Below, one piece after another: positions 1 through 6,696 of a stretch of 10,967 nucleotides of DNA; within the stretch, counting starts at the first letter, position 1; every line of letters starts with the position of its first letter. The stretch is from the NCBI GenBank assembly GCA_013820865.1, contig JACDHU010000029.1:1-10967 (forward strand). The letters are read 5' to 3'. Origin of the DNA: Chloroflexota bacterium (GTDB lineage: Bacteria > Chloroflexota > Limnocylindria > QHBO01). A program made the position numbers and the translations under genes. Below the pieces are notes generated by a model. It worked only from the letters and a program-made list of their open reading frames with translations. It did not search any database and was not told where the DNA came from.

Positions 1-1
1 G

Positions 2-1561
2 GTGCCGCTCGCGGGCGCCTGTTTCGACACCCTGGTGGCGAGCTACATGGTGAATCCGGCCCTCCGCGCCCAGACGCTGGACGACGTGGTCGCGACGCGC
101 TTCGGCGGCGAGCTGCCAGCGAAGCCGCTCAATCCAGAGACCGGCGCGGAAGAGGCGGCGTCGTCTCGGCGGGCCGCGGCGGAGGCGTTGACCGCGCTCC
201 TCGTCAAGCCGGCGCTCGAGCAGGAGCTGACCGATGGCGGGCTGGCGAGCCTTTTCGGCGAGGTCGAGATGCCATTGGTTCCCGTGCTTGCCCGAATGGA
301 GCTCGCCGGGATCATGCTCGACCTCGAGACGCTTGCCGCCATGCACGGGGAGTTCGGCGCGCAACTGGCCGGGCTCGAGGCGCGCATCTACGAGCTCGTC
401 GGGCACGAGTTCAACATCGGTTCACCAAAGCAGCTCGAGCAGATCCTATTTACCGAGCTGGAGCTGCCGGCGACGAAGCGCACGCGGACGGGCTACTCGA
501 CCGATGCATCGGTCCTGGAGGAGCTGCGCGACAAGCACGAGGTCATCGGCCTCATCCTGGAGCACAGACAGGTCTCGAAGATGAAGTCGACTTACGTGGA
601 TGCGCTCCCGACGCTGGTGGATCCGGAGGGCCGCTTGCACACCACGTATCAGCAGGCGGTCGCCGCCACCGGGCGGCTCTCGAGCACCGAACCGAATCTC
701 CAGAACATACCCATCCGGACCGCGCTGGGACGTCGCATCCGGGCCGCCTTCGTCGCACCTCCGGAATGTCTCCTGTTGGGGGCCGACTACTCACAGCAGG
801 AGCTCCGCATTCTCGCCCACGTATCGGGCGACGCGGGTCTGCGTGCCGACTTCGACGCTCACTCGGACATTCATCTTGCCGCGGCGGCCCGCGTGCTTGG
901 CTTGGCGCCGGAGGAAGTCGGTCCGAAGGAGCGGAGCGTGGCGAAGATGATCAACTACGGGATCGCCTACGGGTTGAGCGACTTCGGCCTGGCGGATCGG
1001 TTGAAGATCCCGCGCGAGGAGGCGCAGAAGTTCATCGCCGACTATTTCGCCGCCTACGAAGGAATCCGCCGCTACACCGTTGAGATGAAGATCCTGGCGC
1101 GTGACCAGGGGTTCGTCACCACGCTCCTCGGACGGCGTCGCTACCTGCCGGAGCTCTCGGCGCGTAATGGCGCACTGCGTTCGGCCGGCGAACGGATGGC
1201 CATCAACATGCCGATCCAGGGCACGGCCGCCGACGGAATGAAGATCGCCATGGTCCGCGTCGATGCTGCTTTGCGCGAGCGCGGCCTGCGGTCGCGGATG
1301 TTGCTCCAGGTGCACGACGAGCTCGTCTTCGAAACCGATGAGTCTGAGCTGCCGGAGCTGGCCGCCCTGGTGAGCGAGCTCATGGAGGGCGCGCTGCCGC
1401 TCGACGTGCCGCTCGAGGTGGACCTCAAGGTCGGCTCAAACTGGGAGGGGATGGACCGATACGTTCGTGTTGAAGGCGCATGGCAGCGCGTGCCAAAGTC
1501 TGCCGTGGACGTGGCGTTCCAGGAGGCCGAGGAAGAGGTCGCGGCCGAGCTCGTCTCCTGA
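2..1561 (+). CDS. polA: DNA polymerase I, C-terminal part (5' end outside window)
   Basis: Family A DNA polymerase, which fills gaps during repair and Okazaki fragment maturation. Only the last 519 residues are present, against roughly 900 for a full protein; the reading frame is open to the window edge, so the apparent GTG at base 2 is not the real start. Residues 1-80 are the end of the 3'-5' exonuclease-like domain. D9 (FDTLVASY) matches the ExoII Asp, but the ExoIII Tyr and Asp appear replaced by R57 and E61, so proofreading is probably lost. Thumb, palm and fingers follow from about residue 85. Motif A is DYSQQELR (catalytic D262), motif B is RSVAKMINYGIAYG (R311, K315, Y319) and motif C is VHDE (H438, D439, E440). 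The catalytic Asp residues are intact. Two active-site positions are unusual: Q266 where Ile is usual, and Y319 where Phe is usual. A polA-mutM-coaE order is known from several Gram-positive and related phyla. Family assignment is certain. Confidence 0.98.
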   Translation: MPLAGACFDTLVASYMVNPALRAQTLDDVVATRFGGELPAKPLNPETGAEEAASSRRAAAEALTALLVKPALEQELTDGGLASLFGEVEMPLVPVLARMELAGIMLDLETLAAMHGEFGAQLAGLEARIYELVGHEFNIGSPKQLEQILFTELELPATKRTRTGYSTDASVLEELRDKHEVIGLILEHRQVSKMKSTYVDALPTLVDPEGRLHTTYQQAVAATGRLSSTEPNLQNIPIRTALGRRIRAAFVAPPECLLLGADYSQQELRILAHVSGDAGLRADFDAHSDIHLAAAARVLGLAPEEVGPKERSVAKMINYGIAYGLSDFGLADRLKIPREEAQKFIADYFAAYEGIRRYTVEMKILARDQGFVTTLLGRRRYLPELSARNGALRSAGERMAINMPIQGTAADGMKIAMVRVDAALRERGLRSRMLLQVHDELVFETDESELPELAALVSELMEGALPLDVPLEVDLKVGSNWEGMDRYVRVEGAWQRVPKSAVDVAFQEAEEEVAAELVS

Positions 1562-1603
1562 CTTGGAATTCCCGAGGCCGTGAGGCATGGGTGCGGACCG
1601 GCC

Positions 1604-1622
1604 CGATCAGCTCCGCTGATTG
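1604..1622 (+). terminator. Possible hairpin terminator after polA
   Basis: CGATCAGC and GCTGATTG form an 8-bp stem, including one G-T wobble, around a TCC loop about 40 bp after the polA stop. No T-tract follows, so it is not a classical intrinsic terminator; high-GC bacteria often use such hairpins without U-tracts. Weak call from sequence alone. Confidence 0.25.
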
Positions 1623-1684
1623 TGCTAATGCCCGTGTGGACGGCAGTTGGCGCCAAGGCGACCCGCGCTGGGTCATACGCCACG

Positions 1685-1706
1685 CTGGCGGGCAATAGCC
1701 CGGCAG
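1685..1706 (+). other. Tight hairpin in the polA-mutM gap
   Basis: The arms at 1685-1693 and 1698-1706 pair at eight of nine positions, with one G-G mismatch, around an AATA tetraloop. No T-tract follows. It could be part of a mutM leader RNA or a second transcript-end structure. The pairing is seen directly; any function is inferred. Confidence 0.3.
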
Positions 1707-1749
1707 ATGGGGGCCAGATCATGCTCGGCCACGCTCAGAACCGGCATCT

Positions 1750-1778
1750 CGCGACACGTTTTCACGTCTAATGTCGCG
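1750..1778 (+). other. Interrupted inverted repeat upstream of mutM
   Basis: CGCGACA at 1750-1756 pairs with TGTCGCG at 1772-1778, and an inner CGT/ACG pair with a TTTC loop sits inside, leaving a five-base bulge on one side. It overlaps the -10-like hexamer TCTAAT, so it could be an operator or a leader hairpin. It lies about 120 bp before the mutM start. Confidence 0.25.
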
Positions 1779-1898
1779 CAGCGGAGCGTATGTCACAACG
1801 GGAGCCTGCCGGCAGCTATCCGGATGCATGTGCCTCACAATCTCGAGGAAGAGCCGTTCGTACACTCGAACCTCTCCATTTCGGGCACACTCACGACC

Positions 1899-2813
1899 AT
1901 GCCGGAGCTGCCCGAGGTCGAGACTGTCGCGCGTGATCTCCAGCGCTGGGTCGCAGGCGCGACGATCACCGACGCCACCATCAGTTGGGACCGGACCATC
2001 CGGCACCCGCAGCCGCCGGATCGATTTGCGGCGGAGATCAGCGGCGCGACCATCGCGCGGGTGACGCGGCGGGCGAAGACCGTCCTACTCCACCTCGCGG
2101 ACGGCCGCGTCATGACTGTGGCGCTGCGAATGACCGGAGCGTTGATCGTGGCGGAACCGGGTACACCGGAGGACCCATACGCGCGCGTCGTCTTCGCGCT
2201 CGAGGACGGGCGAGAGCTTCGCTACCGCGACGTGCGGAAGTTTGGGCGCATCGGGTTGTGGCCCGGCGGGGGACTTCGCAGCGTCGGGGCAGGCAGCGGC
2301 GCGCGGTCGAAGCGGATCGCCGAAGGTGCCCGCACCTACCGCATCGGCGAGGTGTTCAGCGGCCACGGTCCCGAGCCCCTTCTGCGCGGCTTCACGGCCG
2401 AGCGCTTTGCGGAGCGGCTGTCCCGGAGAACCGCGAAGCTCAAGACGCTGCTGCTCGACCAGAGCTTCATCGCCGGCGTCGGCAATATCTACGCCGATGA
2501 GGCGCTGTGGCGTGCGCGCCTGCACCCGCTGCAGACGGCGGACACGCTTGATGCTCGCGACGTGCGCCGGCTGCATCGGTTCATCCGCCAGGTCCTGCGC
2601 GAGGGGATCGTCAATCGGGGCGCGAGCTTCAGCGACTACGTCGGCGCGGACGGCGAACCGGGCGCGAACGCCGAGCGGCTCGCGGTGTATCGGCGCACCG
2701 AGCAGCCGTGCCACCGCTGCGGAAACAGGATCGAGCGCATCGTGGTGGGCCAGCGCAGCACGCACTTCTGCCCGCGTTGCCAGCGTGAGCCGGTAGCATC
2801 GAGTGCGACATGA
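1899..2813 (+). CDS. mutM: Formamidopyrimidine/8-oxoguanine DNA glycosylase MutM (Fpg)
   Basis: Bifunctional base-excision glycosylase/AP lyase that removes 8-oxoguanine and FapyG from DNA. The start is fixed by the family N-terminus MPELPEVETV: after Met removal the Pro is the Schiff-base nucleophile and the Glu is catalytic. K60 in RRAKTVLLHL matches the conserved catalytic-site lysine, and RDVRKFGRI (110-118) carries the Arg and Phe that fill the DNA gap after base flipping. The helix-two-turn-helix region includes GVGNIYADEALW (193-204). A C-terminal zinc finger is complete: C271-x2-C274-x16-C291-x2-C294, with R286 in the finger. The protein has 304 residues, longer than the usual 270-280, because of an insertion of about 23 residues at about 123-151 between FGR and GPEPL. 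The TGA stop overlaps the coaE start (ATGA), so the two genes are translationally coupled. Confidence 0.97.
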   Translation: MPELPEVETVARDLQRWVAGATITDATISWDRTIRHPQPPDRFAAEISGATIARVTRRAKTVLLHLADGRVMTVALRMTGALIVAEPGTPEDPYARVVFALEDGRELRYRDVRKFGRIGLWPGGGLRSVGAGSGARSKRIAEGARTYRIGEVFSGHGPEPLLRGFTAERFAERLSRRTAKLKTLLLDQSFIAGVGNIYADEALWRARLHPLQTADTLDARDVRRLHRFIRQVLREGIVNRGASFSDYVGADGEPGANAERLAVYRRTEQPCHRCGNRIERIVVGQRSTHFCPRCQREPVASSAT

Positions 2814-3382
2814 AGGTGATCGGTCTGACCGGCAACATCGGCTGCGGCAAGAGCACGGTAGCTGGCATGCTGCGAACATTGGGCGTCGCCATCATTGACG
2901 CCGATGCGGTCGCTCGCGAGATTCGTCATAACGACGATGACGCCCGCGCGGCCATCCAGCGCCGGTTCGGCACCTACGAGGCGGCCGACCTGGCCAAGGT
3001 CGTGTTTGCCGATGCCGGTGCGCTGCGGGACCTGGAGGCGATTCTCCATCCGCGCGTCCGCGGGGCTGTTAGAGCGCGCCTGGCCGAGCTCGATGAAGGG
3101 GGAGAGGAACTCGCGGCGGTCGAGGTCATCAAGCTGATCGAGTCACCGCTGGCGGACGCCTGCGATGAGATCTGGGTCGTTCGATGCGCCGAAGCAGATG
3201 CTATGCGCCGTCTCGCGGAGTCACGTGGGATGGACGAAGCGACGGCGCGGCGACGGATGGCGAGCCAGTCGTCACAGGACGAGAAGATCGCGGTAGCGAA
3301 CGTGGTCATCGACGGATCGGCGCCGATGGAGGAGACGCGCCGCCAGGTGGAGCACGCCCTGGCGACGCTGCGTTCCGGCTAG
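2810..3382 (+). CDS. coaE: Dephospho-CoA kinase
   Basis: Last step of coenzyme A synthesis: ATP-dependent 3'-phosphorylation of dephospho-CoA, in the cytoplasm. The 190-aa length fits the family. A P-loop GLTGNIGCGKST occupies residues 5-16 and is followed by IIDADAVAREI (28-38) with the conserved Asp. LHPRVR (79-84) is the family HP motif, and the C-terminal part has the lid-like Arg-rich helix RRRM (147-150) and the VVID segment (165-168). The usual PLLFE segment is diverged here to IKLIES (107-112). The ATG overlaps the mutM stop by four bases, and the gene pairing with polA and mutM is familiar. The TAG stop shares three bases with the stop of the convergent cpaB-like gene. Confidence 0.95.
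   Translation: MKVIGLTGNIGCGKSTVAGMLRTLGVAIIDADAVAREIRHNDDDARAAIQRRFGTYEAADLAKVVFADAGALRDLEAILHPRVRGAVRARLAELDEGGEELAAVEVIKLIESPLADACDEIWVVRCAEADAMRRLAESRGMDEATARRRMASQSSQDEKIAVANVVIDGSAPMEETRRQVEHALATLRSG
3379..3382. other. Shared CTAG: overlapping convergent stop codons
   Basis: The coaE stop is TAG at 3380-3382 on the + strand. The cpaB-like stop is TAG read from 3381 to 3379 on the - strand. Both lie in the four-base palindrome CTAG, so there is no intergenic space and no room for a terminator outside coding sequence. Read directly from the sequence. Confidence 0.9.
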
Positions 3383-4200
3383 TTCCCGGCTGACCGGTCC
3401 TCGAAGTCCGGCGGTCGCGGGACGGGGAACTCGTACTCCTCGATCAGCTGATCGATCGTGGATCCCTCCGTCTCGGCCGTCCGATCGTCCTGGTCCGCGC
3501 GGAGAACCATCGTGAACACGCCGCCCGCGGCGGTCAGCTCCACGATCTTTTCGGATGTCTCGAGGTCGGACCGCAGGATGTACTGGTCGCCGTTGCGAGC
3601 GAGGATCGTCATCGATTGGAGCGTGACTTTCGTCGAGGGCCCGGCCAGCAGCTGTGCGGGTGCCCCCTCGGCTCCCTCCTCGGTCTCCTCGGCGGGTGGC
3701 GTGATCGGCATCGTCACGACCAGGTCGACCCGCTGGCCGGCCACGAGAGTGCCTGCCACGGCATTCGCCTCGGCGACCGACACGGACACGGCTCGCAGGT
3801 CCGGGCCATCCGGATCGAACTCCTCGCCAGGTTGGAGGATTGAGAACGTCTGACCCTCGGTGGTCGACGCCAACAGGTTTGGACCGACGAGCTGTCCGAC
3901 ACCGATCGTCACCCCCGACAGGCGCCCGATGGCGTCATCGACCGACGTGAAGGCGGTGGCGTTTGTCGGATCGGAGGCAACCGTTCGCGTCGTGACGTCG
4001 GCCTCGGTGATCGGCTGGCGTGCCGCGATTTCATTCACCGCCACGACCACTGTGCGTGTCTCGACCGCGACGTCATCGGTCAGTCCGCTCGCCTGGAGCG
4101 CGATGAAGACGGTGGCCGCCACGAGGAGGGCAACGATGACGCCCACGGCGATGTAGACCTTCGATCGCCGGTTGTTCTTGTTGGAGTATTCGAGTTCCAC
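3379..4200 (-). CDS. cpaB: Flp/Tad pilus assembly protein CpaB/RcpC-like
   Basis: Likely an envelope-anchored subunit of a Tad/Flp-type pilus machine. The 273-aa protein has a short basic cytoplasmic tail, one membrane helix at about 15-36, and then an outside part. Residues about 49-112 resemble a SAF domain (VVVAVNEIAARQPITEADV), and about 118-235 resemble the RcpC/CpaB domain (LVAGQRVDLVVTMP, then VTLQSMTILARNGDQYILRSD). An acidic, Pro-rich linker (167-183) interrupts the second domain, and the C-terminus is Pro/acidic. The GTG start is supported by a Shine-Dalgarno AGGAG nine bases upstream. It is the last gene of the three-gene - strand operon, 25 bp after the TadG-like gene. A relative with SAF/antifreeze-like function outside a pilus cannot be excluded, but the tadE/tadG context favours the pilus role. 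Confidence 0.85.
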   Translation of the reverse strand: MELEYSNKNNRRSKVYIAVGVIVALLVAATVFIALQASGLTDDVAVETRTVVVAVNEIAARQPITEADVTTRTVASDPTNATAFTSVDDAIGRLSGVTIGVGQLVGPNLLASTTEGQTFSILQPGEEFDPDGPDLRAVSVSVAEANAVAGTLVAGQRVDLVVTMPITPPAEETEEGAEGAPAQLLAGPSTKVTLQSMTILARNGDQYILRSDLETSEKIVELTAAGGVFTMVLRADQDDRTAETEGSTIDQLIEEYEFPVPRPPDFEDRSAGN

Positions 4201-4209
4201 GGTGGTGCG

Positions 4210-4214
4210 CTCCT
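4210..4214 (-). promoter_or_regulatory. Shine-Dalgarno site of the cpaB-like gene
   Basis: On the - strand this reads AGGAG, nine bases before the GTG at 4200-4198. It decides the GTG start, since no suitable ATG lies nearby. Confidence 0.75.
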
Positions 4215-4225
4215 ATGGGGGCGGT

Positions 4226-6154
4226 TCAGTTCCAGGGGATGAGACGTGGCCGCTGCGCGGCGCGCAGGGCGAGATCGTTCGGATCGGCATAGATGCCGGT
4301 GATTGCTCGGGCGAAGATGGTGTTGGCGTCGATGTCGCTGATCTCGAAGACCGCGAAGCCGATGATGTCGACGTACTCGTTCGGTCCGCTGGTGGCGGCG
4401 ACCGAGAATTGCACCTGGCGCAGGCGGACGACCGGCTGACCATCAGCGTTGACCCCCTGCGCCCGGAGGGTGAGGAAGTAGCACCCTGATGCCAGGCTGC
4501 CGGAATTGATCACCATGGTGACGCTGGTCCCGGTGCCCGAGCTCGGGGCGATGCTGGCCGATGCCATCCCGTTGAAGCTGATCGTCGGCGTGCCCCATGC
4601 CACCGCGGTGTGGGAACAGGTTGTCAGCGAGCCTGGATCCCACGAGACATCCACGGCCGTCGCGGTGCCCGACCCCCCGTTCCAGGCCGTGGCGCTCGCG
4701 CTGTCGGTGACGATCCGCAGTGGCAGGGTCGTCGACCCGCCGATCGCGTCGATCGTGCCGTCGACCGGTCCCTCGATGCGGAACTGGCGCGGAACGGAGC
4801 CGATTCGCACCGGAAACGGTTGACGACGGATCTGGCTGTATGGCGCGCCGGCCTTTCCCTGGAGCCACACGGCGTAGATGCCCGGCGGGACGTCGGTGGT
4901 GAGGATGGAACCCATGCTGACGCTCGTGCCGTTGTGGGCCGGCACGAAGGTGTTCGGCGTGAACGTCGGTTGGCTCATCGTGCCGGTGGCGGGCGGGCTC
5001 ACCGGAGGATCGGCGAGCAGGTTGTACTCGGGATGGCCGGACGCCCCTGCGCCGGTGTCCCCGACGAGGGAGAACGTGACCGTGCTCGTGAAGGCGTTGT
5101 TGCGCGATACCTCGAAGCTGGGGCCTGCGACAGGAGTCGTCGTGTTCGCCGGGAGCGCCATCGAGGTTGGCGGCTGGATGGCGAAGTCGGGGATCGCCAT
5201 CACCGTGCCGTCGTAGACGCTGAGCAGCAGGCGGTCGCCGTCGCTGTAGGCATTGTCGAACGGCTGCGTCGTGTGCGCACTTGTCGTCCCGCTCATGATC
5301 CCGACCTGCGTGTCACCGGTTGGCGGCGTTTCGACCGCGGGGAAGGCCGGGCCGGGGTAGCCGTCCTCGATGTACGGTGCGTGATGGTTCTTGAGGACGT
5401 TCGAGCTCATCGTGGCGGTGGCGCCGTTGAAGTACTTCCGTGAGGTCGCGTGGCTGAAGTCGCGCACGTCGAGCGCGATGAAGCCACGGAACGAGCTGTT
5501 CGTGGCCTGGCTCTTCGGCCCGAAGAGCTCGAACTGCGGTCCGGGGGCCAGTTCGCTGGCCGGAGTGCGGCCGCCGTACCCGCGCGGGTTGCTCGAATCG
5601 ACCACGCCCGTCCGGCTCGTGGCGTCGGTTGCGAGGTGGTCGATGAAGTTCGTGCCGCCCGGCGGGCTCTGGTAGCGACGGGCGATGAATGGCAGCAGCG
5701 GTTGCGGCTCGAGGGTGCAATGCGCTCGCCCGATGGCGGGCAGGGAGTCGCGCCCGAGCACTTTGCCGACCGTCGTGCCAATCGTGGAGTCGATGGCGAC
5801 CCGCACATTGGAACCGTCGACCAGGACGCCATTGATGAGCTGCTCTGGAACGCCGTAGTAGCCGTCGAGATACTCCTCTGCGCCCCCGGGAGCGAGCGTT
5901 GCACCCGAGCCCGCCGGTGAGGAGGCGAGGTTGGCGGTCGCGACCTCGTGCGCTCGAGCGATGACCGAAGCGTCGGACGCGCCATCGAGGCGCGCGTTGC
6001 ACCCGGCGAGGGCTCCGGCGTCGGCCGCGTTCTGGAGATAACGCTCCTCGGCGGCGCGACGGCCGAGGTCGATCGTGAAGGCCGATGCACCGAGCAGGAC
6101 GACCAGCGACAGCGCCACGATGACCAGGACCTGTCCCTGCTCCTGGCGGGGCAT
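4226..6154 (-). CDS. TadG-like membrane-anchored surface protein with large ectodomain
   Basis: The N-terminus is the TadG-like Flp-assembly anchor: a basic start, GQVLVIVALSLVVLLG as membrane helix (about 7-28), then TIDLGRRAAEERYLQNAADA and GALAG, the family signature (27-51). The remaining ~590 residues are predicted outside the cell. Residues about 92-325 match nothing I recognise. Residues about 335-452 and 455-587 look like two beta-sandwich (Ig-like) modules, rich in Ser/Thr/Gly and ending in patterns such as PPGIYAVWLQG and ASGCYFLTLRAQG. No vWA metal-site motif (DxSxS), common in TadG, is visible. There are only four Cys (52, 146, 513, 558). I chose the ATG at 6154, giving 642 aa, because the next 42 upstream residues overlap tadE in another frame and lack family character. 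The start overlaps the tadE stop in TGATG, implying translational coupling. Confidence 0.8.
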   Translation of the reverse strand: MPRQEQGQVLVIVALSLVVLLGASAFTIDLGRRAAEERYLQNAADAGALAGCNARLDGASDASVIARAHEVATANLASSPAGSGATLAPGGAEEYLDGYYGVPEQLINGVLVDGSNVRVAIDSTIGTTVGKVLGRDSLPAIGRAHCTLEPQPLLPFIARRYQSPPGGTNFIDHLATDATSRTGVVDSSNPRGYGGRTPASELAPGPQFELFGPKSQATNSSFRGFIALDVRDFSHATSRKYFNGATATMSSNVLKNHHAPYIEDGYPGPAFPAVETPPTGDTQVGIMSGTTSAHTTQPFDNAYSDGDRLLLSVYDGTVMAIPDFAIQPPTSMALPANTTTPVAGPSFEVSRNNAFTSTVTFSLVGDTGAGASGHPEYNLLADPPVSPPATGTMSQPTFTPNTFVPAHNGTSVSMGSILTTDVPPGIYAVWLQGKAGAPYSQIRRQPFPVRIGSVPRQFRIEGPVDGTIDAIGGSTTLPLRIVTDSASATAWNGGSGTATAVDVSWDPGSLTTCSHTAVAWGTPTISFNGMASASIAPSSGTGTSVTMVINSGSLASGCYFLTLRAQGVNADGQPVVRLRQVQFSVAATSGPNEYVDIIGFAVFEISDIDANTIFARAITGIYADPNDLALRAAQRPRLIPWN

Positions 6155-6696
6155 CAATTGATCACCATCGTGACGGTGGCGCGCAGCGGCACCTGGCCTG
6201 TGCCATCGGATGAAAGGAACGTCCCGACGAGGGGCACGAACAGCGGTTGCCGATACGTCAGGGTCACTCGAACAAGGCATCCCGTCCGAGAAGATCCGGT
6301 GCAGGTTCCGCTATCGGGGTAGGCAATGGCGAAGTCACCGCCGCCGCTCACCGTAGCGCAGCTTCCCGAGAACGTGCCGGGCACCGCCGGATCGAGCGAC
6401 TGGTCCGCGGCCTGGAGGACCGCCGCGCATCTGGCGGAATCGTTCTGGCCGGGGGTCAGGTTCGTGTCGAACTCGTAGATCGTCCCCATGCGAGCGGCCT
6501 CGCGGGCCGAGTTGCTCACCCCGACGTAGGCGGAGAAGAGGAAGCCGAACTGGATGATGCCGACGAGCACCAGGATCAGCGGGAGCAGGACGGCGGCGAA
6601 CTCGACCATTGCCTGGCCGTGCTCGCGGTCGCGCGGGCGGATCGAACCGGCCGGGGAGGCCGGCATCGGCGCAGTACGTGGCTCAGGGATGGGCAT
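6154..6696 (-). CDS. TadE-like pseudopilin
   Basis: Small membrane-anchored protein of the TadE family, minor pilin-like components of Tad/Flp pili. From the chosen ATG it has 180 residues: a Pro-rich basic leader (1-26), then HGQAMVEFAAVLLPLILVLV. Here G27 followed by Glu at +5 (E32) fits a prepilin-peptidase site just before the membrane helix (about 33-56). SNSAREAARMG (61-71) is the family's conserved segment after the helix. The C-terminal domain is beta-rich with Cys at 90, 113, 132 and 140, which could form two disulfides outside the cell. The frame is open to 6801, but those 35 residues fall in the divergent promoter region. The start is uncertain because no Shine-Dalgarno site is visible; M11 (ATG at 6666) is an alternative. 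It is the first gene of the - strand operon. Confidence 0.85.
   Translation of the reverse strand: MPIPEPRTAPMPASPAGSIRPRDREHGQAMVEFAAVLLPLILVLVGIIQFGFLFSAYVGVSNSAREAARMGTIYEFDTNLTPGQNDSARCAAVLQAADQSLDPAVPGTFSGSCATVSGGGDFAIAYPDSGTCTGSSRTGCLVRVTLTYRQPLFVPLVGTFLSSDGTGQVPLRATVTMVIN

Larger units (their letters stand above)
1562..1898. other. Intergenic region between polA and mutM with several hairpins
   Basis: This 337-bp stretch is long for this otherwise tightly packed window. The frame of mutM stays open upstream to base 1647, but the 84 extra residues look like translated non-coding sequence and precede the canonical MPELPE start, so I treat the region as non-coding. It contains three inverted repeats (1604-1622, 1685-1706 and 1750-1778). 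A -10-like hexamer TCTAAT lies at 1767-1772, without a convincing -35 box. No Shine-Dalgarno sequence is visible just before mutM. No tRNA, known riboswitch or mobile element was recognised. It probably holds the polA transcript end and the mutM promoter/leader. Confidence 0.55.

Noticed and set aside
1647..1898. 84-residue N-terminal extension of MutM
   Set aside because: The catalytic residues must be at the very N-terminus after Met removal, so translation has to start at the MPELPE ATG at 1899.
4610..5443. 277-aa open frame on the + strand inside the TadG-like gene
   Set aside because: Arg/Gly/Val-rich shadow with no recognisable motif; the - strand frame has a clear TadG-like N-terminus and operon junctions.
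6155..6280. 42-residue upstream extension of the TadG-like protein
   Set aside because: It would overlap tadE in another frame and lacks family similarity; the TGATG junction gives a natural coupled start.
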